Shown here: positions 46,939 through 55,491 of the stretch, in pieces
How the letters are laid out: each line of letters opens with the position of its first letter
Numbering within the stretch: the first letter of the stretch is position 1
DNA from: Blastomonas ursincola
GTDB taxonomy: Bacteria; Pseudomonadota; Alphaproteobacteria; Sphingomonadales; Sphingomonadaceae
Length of the DNA: 64,000 nucleotides
NCBI RefSeq assembly: GCF_013607875.1
Contig: NZ_VDES01000002.1
Location: 1,370,297 to 1,434,296 of the forward strand
Reading direction: 5' to 3'
Position numbers and translations under genes: made by a program
The notes under the pieces: model-generated
Seen by the model: only the letters and a program-made list of their open reading frames with translations
What the model was told of the DNA's origin: nothing
Databases searched by the model: none

Positions 46939-47403
46939 TCAGGCGTTGTCAGCCGACGAATCGGTGTCAGCGGCCTTCTTGGTGGCAGCCTTCTTGGCCG
47001 GAGCCTTTTTGGGTGCAGCCTCGGCAGCGGGGGTTTCGGCAGCAGCTTCGACCGGAGCTTCGGTCTTGGCGGCAGCGGCCTTCTTCGGCGCAGCCTTCTT
47101 GGCTTCCTCGCCCACGGCGACGATGCGCAGGATCGTGTGCTGCTGACGATGGCCGAGCTTGCGGCGATAGTTGTGGCGGCGCTTCTTCTTGAAGATCACC
47201 ACCTTTTCTGCCTTCGCCTGCGCGATGATCTCGGCGGAGACGACCACACCGGCCACATCCTTGACCTCGCCGCCGTCACCGGCGAGCAGAACGTCGTTCA
47301 GCGCAATGACGTCGCCAGCCTCGCCGGCCAGCTTTTCCACTGCGATTTTGTCTCCGGCTGCAACGCGATACTGCTTGCCGCCTGTGCGCACGATAGCGAA
47401 CAT
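46939..47403 (-). CDS. rplU: 50S ribosomal protein L21 (bL21) with long Lys/Ala tail
   Basis: Protein of 154 residues. The first 97 or so ([14 protein letters not shown] to [17 protein letters not shown]) are ordinary L21. The remaining 57 residues are low-complexity Ala, Lys, Pro, Thr and Glu ([24 protein letters not shown]) and resemble histone H1-like tails. Family members are usually near 103 residues. The tail probably extends from the ribosome surface and may contact rRNA. Confidence 0.96.
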   Translation of the reverse strand: MFAIVRTGGKQYRVAAGDKIAVEKLAGEAGDVIALNDVLLAGDGGEVKDVAGVVVSAEIIAQAKAEKVVIFKKKRRHNYRRKLGHRQQHTILRIVAVGEEAKKAAPKKAAAAKTEAPVEAAAETPAAEAAPKKAPAKKAATKKAADTDSSADNA

Positions 47404-47678
47404 GGGTTGTCTCGTTTCTGTTAGCTTCAATCGGGTTCCGGGCACGCAATTTGCGGCGATCATCTGTTTCATCCTGTCTGTTGCCAGACCCGAATCGGCA
47501 GAGTGAAAACCACTGCCCTGCGACGGGATGTCCCGCGCCGGAAAGCCATGCCCGTTAGGTGAAAGCGCCGGTCCTGTCAACCGCTGCAGCGGCTTTTTTG
47601 GCCGATCGCGCCGATGATGGCTGCACCGCGCCGCAAGCCGGTTGCCCGCGATTGCGTGCTGTCCTAGAGCCTTGGGCC

Positions 47679-48218
47679 ATGAAAGTCACCCCGGCAAAGC
47701 TCGTCCGTTCGCTCGTCCTTGCATGGCCCATGCTGCTCGCCGGCTGCCTGCAGCCCATGGCCGAGCTGCCCTCGCTCGAGCGGCGCGAGGTCGAGCTGCG
47801 CGATCGCGCGGCCGAGGCCAAGGCGCCGCCGCCGCCGATCGAGAGCATCGCCGACCCCGCGCTGGCGCGCGATCTGACCGCCATGCTGGCGCGTGCCGAC
47901 AAGGCCGAGGCGGATTTTGCCGTGGCGCGCTCGGCAGCGCAGCAGGCGGCAGGCGCGGCGCGCGGCAAGGAGGTGGGCAGCGAGAGCTGGTCGGTCGCGC
48001 AGACGCGGATCAGCGCGCTCGATGCGCCGCGGCGCGAGCTCGCGCAGATCCTGGGCGATCTGGAAGAGCTTTATGTCGCGCGGCTGCAGAAGGAGGCGGC
48101 AGGCGAGGTGAAGCCGGGCGGCAGCGACCAGATCGAACAGGCGCGCCAGCACGTGCTGGCGCTGCTCGAAAGCCAGGATCAGGTGATCGGCAACCTCAAG
48201 GCCAGCCTCGCCAGCTGA
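47679..48218 (+). CDS. Putative lipoprotein with coiled-coil body
   Basis: Protein of 179 residues with lipobox LLAGC after a basic N-terminus ([18 protein letters not shown]). The mature part is largely helical and Ala/Glu/Arg-rich, with an [22 protein letters not shown] coiled coil and an [15 protein letters not shown] helix. The 275 bases before it, shared with divergent rplU, hold a CCGCTGCAGCGG palindrome followed by T6 near 47580-47598. Family unknown; an envelope structural role is a guess. Confidence 0.75.
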   Translation: MKVTPAKLVRSLVLAWPMLLAGCLQPMAELPSLERREVELRDRAAEAKAPPPPIESIADPALARDLTAMLARADKAEADFAVARSAAQQAAGAARGKEVGSESWSVAQTRISALDAPRRELAQILGDLEELYVARLQKEAAGEVKPGGSDQIEQARQHVLALLESQDQVIGNLKASLAS

Positions 48219-48308
48219 CAGCATTTTACAGGGGCGAGGGCTCGGTTCGTCGCAACCCTCGGTGAAGCGGCACGTAGTGCGTGCATCGTTCACCGAGGAA
48301 ATAGAGTC

Positions 48309-49214
48309 ATGAAATCCCTTTATACCGCCACCGCCGCTGCAGCGCTTATGCTCACCGGCACCGCCGCGTTCGCGCAGAGTGATACCGGCGCGCAGGAGCA
48401 GCAGCGCTCGCGCCAGCAGGAGCGACTGAACTCGATCTTCGGCGCATTGTTCGGTGACCGCACGGGTTCGACCCAGTCGATCGAGGCGCAATGGCAGTTC
48501 GGGCGCACCCCGCTTGCCACGCAGCGCGCGCAGTTCGAGGCGCGGGTCGATGCCGATATCCGCTCGGGCCAGATCGACCGCCGCACCGGCGACCGGCTGA
48601 AGAGCGACTATTATGATCTTGTCCAGCTCGAGGCGCGCTATGGCGCCGACCGCCGCTTCACCGTGCAGGAGCGCGAGGACCTGGCCGAGCGCTATGCGCG
48701 CCTGACCCAGGTGATCGCCGATGGCGCCTATGGCGACGAGTATGAATCGGACATCGGCATCTCGGTTGCCGACGGCCAGGCCGAGTTCAACCAGCGCGTC
48801 GATGCGCAGGTTTCCGCGCGCCGGATCACCCGTGTCGAAGGCGCGCGGCTGAAGACCGATTATGCGGCGCTGGTGCGCACGGAGGCGAGCTATCTGCGCG
48901 ATGGCCGCATCACCGACCAGGAGCGCGACGATCTTTATACCCGGCTGGAAGCGCTCGATGCGCGGGTCGGCGACATGGCCTCGACCGGTGGCGGCAGCAC
49001 GATGCAGACCCCGCGTGTGCGTCTGGATGCCATCGCCCGCGCGCTGCCCGCGAGCGGCCTGTCCGCCAGCGCCCAGGCGCAGCTTCGCGTCGAGCACGAG
49101 GACCTGACGCGTCTGGAAGCCGCCTATGCGCGGCTCAACCCCAGCGCCGACGAGCGCGCCTATCTCGACCGTCGTCTGGGCGATCTGGAGACGCGCGCGC
49201 GCGTTCGCCGCTGA
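48309..49214 (+). CDS. Secreted protein with three tandem helical repeats
   Basis: Protein of 301 residues. GAGGAAA precedes the ATG and a signal peptide ends TAAFAQ. After a Gln/Arg-rich start the rest consists of three related units of about 60-70 residues (about 73-138, 155-220, 233-298), each of the pattern V-D-hinge, R-x-G-x-x-LK-x-DY, L-x-x-x-E-x-x-Y, then T-x-x-ERxDL. The acidic helix-turn-helix form with DGRITDQERDDLYTRL is reminiscent of calcium-binding-like or spectrin-like repeats, without a canonical EF loop. A strong terminator follows. Function unknown. Confidence 0.75.
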   Translation: MKSLYTATAAAALMLTGTAAFAQSDTGAQEQQRSRQQERLNSIFGALFGDRTGSTQSIEAQWQFGRTPLATQRAQFEARVDADIRSGQIDRRTGDRLKSDYYDLVQLEARYGADRRFTVQEREDLAERYARLTQVIADGAYGDEYESDIGISVADGQAEFNQRVDAQVSARRITRVEGARLKTDYAALVRTEASYLRDGRITDQERDDLYTRLEALDARVGDMASTGGGSTMQTPRVRLDAIARALPASGLSASAQAQLRVEHEDLTRLEAAYARLNPSADERAYLDRRLGDLETRARVRR

Positions 49215-49241
49215 TCGTTCGTTTACATCTCTCTCCAACTG

Positions 49242-49279
49242 GGAGGGCATCGCCTGCGCGATGCCCTCCTTTTTGTTTT
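49242..49279 (+). terminator. Strong Rho-independent terminator
   Basis: Arms GGAGGGCATCGC (49242-49253) and GCGATGCCCTCC (49258-49269) form a perfect 12-bp stem with a CTGC loop, followed by TTTTTGTTTT. It ends the triple-repeat protein gene. Confidence 0.9.
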
Positions 49280-49349
49280 ACATTTGATGATTGCCGCAGC
49301 GATCCGGACTCGATAGCCTTGCCCCACCAAAGCGGCGGGGAGGGCGGTG

Positions 49350-50279
49350 ATGGTCGAGGATCCGATATGGCAGGCGCTTGCCCAGATGCGTATCGAGCCC
49401 CCGGGCGCGGCGCTCGGGTTCACCCGGCGACTGGCCCGCGAGAATGGCTGGTCGCGCGGCCATGCGGAAGCGGTGATGACCGAATATCGCCGCTTTCTCT
49501 ATCTCGCCGCGACCGGCACGACCGAGGTCACCCCGTCGGATCAGGTCGACCAGGCCTGGCATCTGCACCTGGCCTATACCCGGCATTACTGGGAAGAGCT
49601 GTGCGCGCGGATCATCGGTCGGCCGCTGCACCACGGCCCGACCGCCGGCGGCGCGTCCGAGGGGCGCAAGTATCGCGCGCTCTATGCCGAAACGCTGCAG
49701 CGCTATCGCGACACGTTCGGCGAGGAGCCGCCGCGCGACATCTGGCCGCCGTCGGACATCCGCTTCGGCACGCGCTATCAATGGGTCGACCGCACCCGCC
49801 ACTATCTGCTGCCGCGCAGGGCGGTGTCGATAGCGGGGATGGCGGGCGGCGCGGCGCTGCTCGCGGCGTGCACCGCGCTCGCTGCCAGCAAGGTCAGCGA
49901 AGTCACACGCACCAGCAGTTCGAGCCAGTCGTTCGATGCCCTTATCGGGATCGTCATCCTGCTGGTCGCAGCCCTGGTGCTGGTATTGCTGCTGCGCTGG
50001 TCGTGGCGATCGGCGCGGCGCCTGATGGTGCCCAAGGCGCAGGCGGATCGTCGCAAGCGCGGCGATGACAGTTCGGACAGCTCGAGCGGCTTGTCGTTCG
50101 AGGGCTGGTCAGATGCAGGCGGCGCAGCTGCAGCAGCGGGCGGCGCGGCGTTCGTCGCGGGCGGCGGCGATTTCGGCGGCGGCGGCGCGGAGGCGAGCTG
50201 GGACGGGGACTCGGCGAGCGACTCAGGCGGCGACAGCGGCTGCAGCAGCGGTTGCGGAGGATGCGGCGGCGGAGACTGA
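49350..50279 (+). CDS. Glycine-rich domain membrane protein (DUF1399-like N-terminus)
   Basis: Protein of 309 residues. The N-terminal domain has VDQAWHLHLAYTRHYWEELC, the DxxWHxH pattern of glycine-rich domain-containing proteins. Two membrane segments follow (about 150-172 and 190-215, AALIGIVILLVAALVLVLLL type). The C-terminus is very rich in Gly, Ser and Cys and ends in a CSSGCGGCGGGD cluster. The ATG at 49350 has GGAGG six bases upstream; a GTG one codon before is possible. A membrane-anchored Cys-rich tail suggests metal or redox chemistry, unproven. Confidence 0.75.
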   Translation: MVEDPIWQALAQMRIEPPGAALGFTRRLARENGWSRGHAEAVMTEYRRFLYLAATGTTEVTPSDQVDQAWHLHLAYTRHYWEELCARIIGRPLHHGPTAGGASEGRKYRALYAETLQRYRDTFGEEPPRDIWPPSDIRFGTRYQWVDRTRHYLLPRRAVSIAGMAGGAALLAACTALAASKVSEVTRTSSSSQSFDALIGIVILLVAALVLVLLLRWSWRSARRLMVPKAQADRRKRGDDSSDSSSGLSFEGWSDAGGAAAAAGGAAFVAGGGDFGGGGAEASWDGDSASDSGGDSGCSSGCGGCGGGD

Positions 50280-50308
50280 ATCCCCGCCGCGCGCAGTGTC
50301 AAAAAGGC

Positions 50309-51247
50309 TCAGGCCTTGACCAGGCCGATCTCGACCAGCCGCTCGTGCAGATAATCGTCGGCCAGGATCGCGTCCGGGTAGCGATTGGGGCGCTCGGCGG
50401 TGATGCAGGTTTCGAGCGTGCGGATCGGGAAGTCCGATCGTAGGTGCAGGAAGAAGGGCATCGAATAGCGGCTGTAGCGCGCGCGGTCGCCCGCAGGGTT
50501 GCGCACGCGGTGCGTGGTCGAGGGCAGCACATGGTTGGTCAGCCGCTGCAGCATGTCGCCAACATTGACGACCAGCGCGCCTTCGGGCGGGCGCATGTCG
50601 ATCCACGAGCCATCCTTGGCCAGGATCTCGAGCCCGCCTTCCTCGGCCCCGAGCAGCAGCGTGATGAGGTTGATATCCTCGTGGGCGCCGGCGCGGATCG
50701 CGCCTTCCTCGCCGGTGCCGACGCCCATGGGCGGATAGTGGAGCAGGCGCAGGATCGAATTGCCCTCGTGCACCGCCGGTTCGAACCAGTTCGCATCGAG
50801 CCCGAGATATACCGCGATGCGCGACAGGATGATGTTGCCCACCCGGTCGAACTCGGCGAACAGCGGCTCGAAGGTCTCGCGGAAGCCTTCAGGGCGTTCG
50901 GGCCAGACGTTCTTCGGCATGGTGTGCGCGATCGGGCTGGCTGGATCGATCTCGCGCCCGACATGCCAGAATTCCTTCAGGTCATGCGCCTTGGCATCCT
51001 TGGCAATCTCGGTGCCGAACGGCGTATAGCCGCGCTGGCCGCCGGCCTCGCTGTCGTAATAGCGGCGCTTCTCCTCGGTGGGCAGCGCGAAGAATTCCGC
51101 GGTCTTGTCCCAGCCCTGGCGCACCAGCGCGGGATCGAGGCCATGATCCTTGATCATCGCAAAGCCATAGGTGGAGAAACTGTCGCCGAGCTTCTGCGCG
51201 AGCGCGGCAGGTTCGTCGGTGAGCGAGAGAATGGGCAGTTGTATCAT
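50309..51247 (-). CDS. 2-oxoglutarate/Fe(II) oxygenase, isopenicillin N synthase-like
   Basis: Oxygenase of 312 residues. The iron site is HxD...H: GAHEDINLITLL and TTHRVRNP; the 2-oxoglutarate anchor is ARYSRYSMPFFL (RxS). The N-terminal dioxygenase domain with SFSTYGFAMIKDHGLD and REYF-like AEFFALPTEEKRRY is typical. It belongs to the family that includes isopenicillin N synthase and plant-type 2OG oxygenases; substrate unknown. The start at 51247 begins MIQLPILSLTD. Confidence 0.88.
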   Translation of the reverse strand: MIQLPILSLTDEPAALAQKLGDSFSTYGFAMIKDHGLDPALVRQGWDKTAEFFALPTEEKRRYYDSEAGGQRGYTPFGTEIAKDAKAHDLKEFWHVGREIDPASPIAHTMPKNVWPERPEGFRETFEPLFAEFDRVGNIILSRIAVYLGLDANWFEPAVHEGNSILRLLHYPPMGVGTGEEGAIRAGAHEDINLITLLLGAEEGGLEILAKDGSWIDMRPPEGALVVNVGDMLQRLTNHVLPSTTHRVRNPAGDRARYSRYSMPFFLHLRSDFPIRTLETCITAERPNRYPDAILADDYLHERLVEIGLVKA

Positions 51248-51319
51248 GATGCGGTCCGCAATAGCTGAGTCTCGAATGTCGAGCGATGCGCTCACTTAGG
51301 CGCTCAGGCGGGAAAAATC

Positions 51320-51739
51320 ATGACCCAATATTGGCTGATGAAGTCCGAACCCGAAGAATATGGCTGGCACGATCTGGTGCGCGACGGTGAGGGGACGTGG
51401 GACGGGGTGCGCAATGCGCAGGCCTCGAACAACCTGAAGGCCATGCGCGAGGGCGATCTGGCGCTGTTCTACCATTCGCGCACCGGGCTGGAGGTCGTCG
51501 GGATCATGCGGGTGAGCGAACCTGCGTTTACCGACCCCAAGGACGAGAGCGGGCGCTGGGTCGCGGTGAAGGTGCAGCCGGTCGAGCCGCTGAAGCGCGC
51601 GGTGTCGCTCAAGGCGCTCAAGGCGAATCCGAAGCTGGCCGATATGGCGATCCTGCGCCAGTCGCGCCTGTCGGTCGCTGGCGTAACATGCGACGAATGG
51701 AGGGAAATCCTGCGCCTCGCGGGGAACGCGTCTTCCTAA
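51320..51739 (+). CDS. EVE domain-containing protein
   Basis: Protein of 139 residues made of one EVE (PUA-related) domain: YWLMKSEPEEYGWHDL at the start, GVRNAQASNNLKAMREGDLALFYHS in the middle and LRQSRLSVAGVTCDEW near the end. The aromatic pocket of such proteins reads modified bases in DNA or RNA. It is divergent from the 2OG oxygenase gene. In bacteria these proteins are sometimes linked to restriction of modified DNA, but no such partner is adjacent. Confidence 0.93.
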   Translation: MTQYWLMKSEPEEYGWHDLVRDGEGTWDGVRNAQASNNLKAMREGDLALFYHSRTGLEVVGIMRVSEPAFTDPKDESGRWVAVKVQPVEPLKRAVSLKALKANPKLADMAILRQSRLSVAGVTCDEWREILRLAGNASS

Positions 51740-51797
51740 CCTGCGTAAGTACTCCGAAGGCAAGCCTCCCCGTCTTGCCAAGTGAAGGAGCAATATC

Positions 51798-51980
51798 ATG
51801 GGTGAACTCAAGGACAAGGCCGCAGGCACCGCAAATGATCTGGCCGGCAAGGTCAAGGAAGGCATCGGCGCTGCCACCAACAACCCCGAACTCGAAGCCG
51901 AAGGCGAAGCGCAGCAGCTCAAGGGCAAGACCCAGAAGCTTGCCGGCGACGTCAAGGGTGCATTCGGCGACAAGGTGTGA
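51798..51980 (+). CDS. CsbD-family stress protein
   Basis: Small protein of 60 residues, MGELKDKAAGTANDLAGKVKEG to GDKV, matching the CsbD family (general-stress proteins such as YjbJ). A strong GAAGGAG site lies eight bases before the ATG, and a terminator follows. The pattern (high-efficiency start plus own terminator) suggests strong induction in stress. Confidence 0.9.
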   Translation: MGELKDKAAGTANDLAGKVKEGIGAATNNPELEAEGEAQQLKGKTQKLAGDVKGAFGDKV

Positions 51981-52013
51981 TCTTCTGATCCAGCCTCGCT
52001 GAATTCAAAAGGA

Positions 52014-52049
52014 CCGGCTCTCTTCCGCTAGCAGGAGAGCCGGTTTTTT
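52014..52049 (+). terminator. Rho-independent terminator after csbD-like gene
   Basis: Arms CCGGCTCTC (52014-52022) and GAGAGCCGG (52035-52043) with a 12-base loop are followed by TTTTTT (52044-52049). Confidence 0.88.
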
Positions 52050-52062
52050 GTGCGCTGTTCCG

Positions 52063-52137
52063 CTCTCCCCGGGAGGGAGAGGGTCGCGCAGGCTTGGCGA
52101 GCGTTAGCGAGCCTAGCCGCAGCTGGGAGAGGGGGGG
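52063..52137. repeat. CTCTCCC/GGGAGAG palindromic repeat
   Basis: A short palindrome (CTCTCCCCGGGAGGGAGAG) is followed by an inverted TTGGCGAGCGTTAGCGAGCC segment and another GGGAGAG. It lies after the csbD terminator and before the TPP enzyme stop. Confidence 0.55.
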
Positions 52138-52149
52138 CGGCGCTTGGGG

Positions 52150-53808
52150 TCAGCGCCCACGCAGTCCCGACACCGTCGCGCCGCTCGCCGCGATATTCTC
52201 GATATCGGTCTTGAGATGTAGCAGCTTCAGCCCCGGCTGCGCTAGCGCCTCGGCCAGCGCGGGCGCGAACTGCTCCGTCCGCTCGACCGTTGCCGCCCAA
52301 CCGCCATAGGCGCGCGCGAGCATCGCGAAATCAGGGTTGTGCAGCGTCGTGGCGGAGAGCCGCGCGGGATATTCGCGCTCCTGGTGCATGCGGATCGTGC
52401 CGTACGCGCCATTGTCGATCACCAGCACCAGCAGGTCAGCGCCATATTGCACCGCGGTCGCCAGTTCCTGACCGTTCATCAGGAAATCGCCATCGCCCGC
52501 CAGCGCCACGACCTTGCGGTGCTTGAGCCGCAGCGCCGCCGCGACGGCGGCGGGCACGCCATAGCCCATCGCGCCCGCGGTAGGGGCGAGCTGGCTGGGC
52601 TTTTCGCCATAAGGCCAGTAGCGGTGCCACCAGCCCGAGAAATTGCCCGCGCCGTTGCAGATGACGGTATCGGCGGGCATCGCGGCGCGCATCGCCTTGA
52701 CGCACTGGCCGAGGTCGAGCGCAGCGCCGGTCGGTTGCGGGTCGGAAAAGGCGAGCCATTCGGCATGCGCCTCGGCGCCGCTTGCGAAATGCACATCGTC
52801 CTCATCCCACAACGCGGCGGCTTCGGCAAACTCGTCCATGTCGGCGCACAGCGGCAAGTCGGTGCGATAGACGCGGCCGAGCTCGCCCGGATCGGGATGG
52901 ACATGCACCAGCGCCTGGCCGGGATGTTCGGTCGTGATCAGCGTATAGCCGTCGGTCGTAGCCTCACCGAGCCGAGCGCCGACCGCGAGGATTAGGTCCG
53001 CGGCCTTCACCCGCGCCACCAGCTTGGGATTCGGCCCATAGCCGAGATTGCCCGCCCAGACCGGCGAGGCGTTGTCGAACGCGTCCTGCTGGCGGAAGGC
53101 GCAGGCCACCGGAAGGCCGATGCGCTCGGCGAAGATCTGAAAGTTCGCGCGCGCCGAGGGGCTCCAGTCGGCGCCGCCGATGATCGCAATCGGGGACTTC
53201 GCGCCGGCGAGCATCTCCATCAGCACCGCAAAGCCATTGGGGCAGACCGGCTGGGCGGGGCGGGTGACGCGCGGGCGATCGGCGACCTCGACCACGTCCT
53301 TGAGCATGTCCTCGGGCAGCGCGAGCACAACCGGGCCGGGGCGTCCCGAGATCGCCACCGAAAAGGCGCGCGCGACATATTCGGGGATGCGCGCCGCATC
53401 GTCGATCCGCGCCGCCCATTTGCACAGCGGCGCGAACATCGCCTGGAAATCGACCTCCTGAAAGCCTTCCCGATCCCTCATCCCCCGGTCGACATCGCCG
53501 ATGAACAGCACCATCGGCTTGCTGTCCTGCATGGCGACGTGCACGCCGATACTGGCATTGGTCGCGCCCGGGCCGCGCGTGACGAAGGCGACGCCGGGCC
53601 GTCCCGTCATCGCGCCATCGGCACAGGCCATGAAGGTGACGCCGCCTTCCTGGCGGCAGACCACAGTGTCGATTTCGGGCACGTCGTGCAGCGCGTCGAG
53701 CACCGCGAGGAAGCTCTCGCCCGGCACGGTGAAGATGCGGTCGCAGCCCTGCGCCACCAGCTGGTCGACAAGAATGCGCCCGCCGGTGCGGGGGGAAATG
53801 CCAGTCAT
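52150..53808 (-). CDS. Thiamine diphosphate-binding enzyme, acetolactate synthase-like
   Basis: Enzyme of 552 residues with the three-domain POX/ALS fold. The catalytic Glu is in TVPGESFLAVLDAL, QEGGVTFMACADGA and TRGPGATNASIGVHVA are typical of the PYR domain, and GDGDFLMNGQEL plus VIDNGAYGT form the ThDP/Mg motif. It is a plain TPP-dependent decarboxylase or ligase; which one cannot be told. The ATG at 53808 has GAGGAA before it; an ATG at 53841 overlapping the isoaspartyl peptidase stop would add 11 residues. The two genes are clearly one operon. Confidence 0.87.
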   Translation of the reverse strand: MTGISPRTGGRILVDQLVAQGCDRIFTVPGESFLAVLDALHDVPEIDTVVCRQEGGVTFMACADGAMTGRPGVAFVTRGPGATNASIGVHVAMQDSKPMVLFIGDVDRGMRDREGFQEVDFQAMFAPLCKWAARIDDAARIPEYVARAFSVAISGRPGPVVLALPEDMLKDVVEVADRPRVTRPAQPVCPNGFAVLMEMLAGAKSPIAIIGGADWSPSARANFQIFAERIGLPVACAFRQQDAFDNASPVWAGNLGYGPNPKLVARVKAADLILAVGARLGEATTDGYTLITTEHPGQALVHVHPDPGELGRVYRTDLPLCADMDEFAEAAALWDEDDVHFASGAEAHAEWLAFSDPQPTGAALDLGQCVKAMRAAMPADTVICNGAGNFSGWWHRYWPYGEKPSQLAPTAGAMGYGVPAAVAAALRLKHRKVVALAGDGDFLMNGQELATAVQYGADLLVLVIDNGAYGTIRMHQEREYPARLSATTLHNPDFAMLARAYGGWAATVERTEQFAPALAEALAQPGLKLLHLKTDIENIAASGATVSGLRGR

Positions 53809-53837
53809 GAAGTTCCTCGCCTTGCTGCTATCGTTGC

Positions 53838-54887
53838 TCATTCGTCGCCATAGACCGCGACGCTGCGCGCGCCGTCGCTGCTGGCCATCCCACGATACAT
53901 GCCGGGCGTGCGGAAAGCATAGCCCTGATGGCCCCAGGGGGTGAGATAGATCAGCCCGCCCGTGCCGCCCAGGCCCACCATCTCGGCCATCACCGCGTCG
54001 ACGATCTCCTGCACCTCGTCCGCCGTCAAGGCGGTGGCGAGCAGCCTGGCGCGCGCTGCTTCGTCGAGGATCGTGCCGCCGCGCTCGGCCTCTTGCGCGA
54101 GGAAATCGGCGCGCGCCTCGGCCTTCAGGCGGATGCGGGTGCAGATTTCGTGCGCCACGCCGACGCGGATGAAATATTCGCCCGCGCCGGTGGCGGAGAT
54201 GGCGCACGAACGGTCGTCGGCATAGGTGCCCGCGCCGATCAGCGGCGAGTCGCCGATCCGGCCATAGCGCTTGCCGGTGAGCCCTCCAGTCGAGGTGCCC
54301 GCCGCGACATGGCCGTTCACGTCACGCGCGACCGCGCCGACGGTGCCGTATTTCATGTCGATATCGAACCAGCCGCTGGTCTTCGCCTTCATCTCCTCGA
54401 GCTGGCGCTTGCGCTCGGGCGTGCCGAAATAGGCGTTGTCGACCTGCACCAGCCCCGATTCCGCCGAAAAGCGGTCCGCGCCCTCGCCCGAGAGCATCAC
54501 GTGCGGGCTGTCCTCGAGCACCTTGCGTGCGAGCAGGATCGGGTTCTTCGTATGGTGTGCGCGGGCGATGGCGCCGGCGGCACGGTCAGCCCCGTTCATC
54601 ACTGCCGCGTCGAGCTCGATCTTGCCCTCATAGGTATAGACCGATCCGTGCCCGGCGTTGAAATGTGGGTCGTCCTCGAGCACGATGATCGCCGCCTGCA
54701 CCGCATCGAGCGCGCTGCCGCCAGCGGCAAGCACCCGAGACCCGGCGGCGAGCGCGCGGTCGAGACCGGAGCGTGCACCGGCATCGGCCTCTGCGCTCAG
54801 GCGGCCGCGCTCGAACTGGCCCGATCCGCCATGGATGACGAGCGACCAGCCGCTGTGGCCGGTGGTTTCAGTCGAGGGATGCGACAT
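53838..54887 (-). CDS. iaaA: Isoaspartyl peptidase/L-asparaginase, Ntn hydrolase
   Basis: Enzyme of 349 residues, made as a precursor that cuts itself before the catalytic Thr in KYGTVGAVARD. HGGSGQFERG at the N-terminus, AGHGSVYTYEGK, and GDSPLIGAGTYADD in the second subunit are diagnostic. It releases beta-aspartyl residues from peptides or asparagine. The stop is overlapped by an ATG of the TPP enzyme gene (ATGA), so the two genes are linked. Confidence 0.93.
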   Translation of the reverse strand: MSHPSTETTGHSGWSLVIHGGSGQFERGRLSAEADAGARSGLDRALAAGSRVLAAGGSALDAVQAAIIVLEDDPHFNAGHGSVYTYEGKIELDAAVMNGADRAAGAIARAHHTKNPILLARKVLEDSPHVMLSGEGADRFSAESGLVQVDNAYFGTPERKRQLEEMKAKTSGWFDIDMKYGTVGAVARDVNGHVAAGTSTGGLTGKRYGRIGDSPLIGAGTYADDRSCAISATGAGEYFIRVGVAHEICTRIRLKAEARADFLAQEAERGGTILDEAARARLLATALTADEVQEIVDAVMAEMVGLGGTGGLIYLTPWGHQGYAFRTPGMYRGMASSDGARSVAVYGDE

Positions 54888-55020
54888 GGGGAGGCTCCGG
54901 ATCAGGCGGGAATTGAGCTGCCGCGATTAGGCGGCTTTGGCGAGGCGCGCAACTTTCTGTGGATTGCGCGCGGTTTCCATCGCAATGTCCGGGCAGGGAG
55001 AATGGTTCCGGGGGATAGGC

Positions 55021-55488
55021 ATGCAGCAGACAATCACCATCGAGGAAGACGATCTGACCGGCGCGGATATCGTCGCGCTGCTGCGCTACCATCTCGATCA
55101 GATGCGCCAGCATTCGCCGATCTGTTCGGTCCATGCCTTTCCGGTCGAACGGCTGCGCGCGCCCGACGTGACCTTCTATGCGCTGCGCGTCGATGGTCAG
55201 CTCGCGGCGTGCGGGGCGCTCAAGCAGATCGACGCGCGCCATGGCGAGCTGAAATCGATGCGTACCGATCCCGCGTTTCTGCGGCGCGGGCTGGGCGAGG
55301 CGATGCTGCTGCATCTGATAGCCGAGGCGCGGGCGAGGGGATACACGCGGCTCAGCCTGGAGACCGGGCGTCCCGAGCCGTTCCATGCGGCGCACGCGCT
55401 TTATCGCAAGCACGGCTTTGCCGAATGCCCGCCCTTTGGCGATTATACCGAGGACCCGTTCAGCATGTGCATGACGCGCACGCTGTGA
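55021..55488 (+). CDS. GNAT family N-acetyltransferase
   Basis: Protein of 155 residues. GGGGGATAGG precedes the ATG. The acetyl-CoA loop is SMRTDPAFLRRGLGEAMLLHLIAEARA (RRGLGE), followed by LSLETGRPEPFHAAHALYRKHGF. The pattern fits YafP/PhnO-like acetyltransferases with an acidic N-terminus. It is convergent with the DUF1176 gene with only three bases between the stops. Confidence 0.88.
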   Translation: MQQTITIEEDDLTGADIVALLRYHLDQMRQHSPICSVHAFPVERLRAPDVTFYALRVDGQLAACGALKQIDARHGELKSMRTDPAFLRRGLGEAMLLHLIAEARARGYTRLSLETGRPEPFHAAHALYRKHGFAECPPFGDYTEDPFSMCMTRTL

Positions 55489-55491
55489 CCA

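Noticed and set aside
47580-47600. CCGCTGCAGCGG followed by T6 as a terminator
   Set aside because: The palindrome has no loop and lies between divergent genes, so there is no transcript for it to end; noted only within the lipoprotein entry.
51320-51739. EVE protein as part of a modification-dependent restriction system
   Set aside because: Neighbours are a 2OG oxygenase and CsbD, with no nuclease or helicase partner; a stand-alone EVE protein is common.
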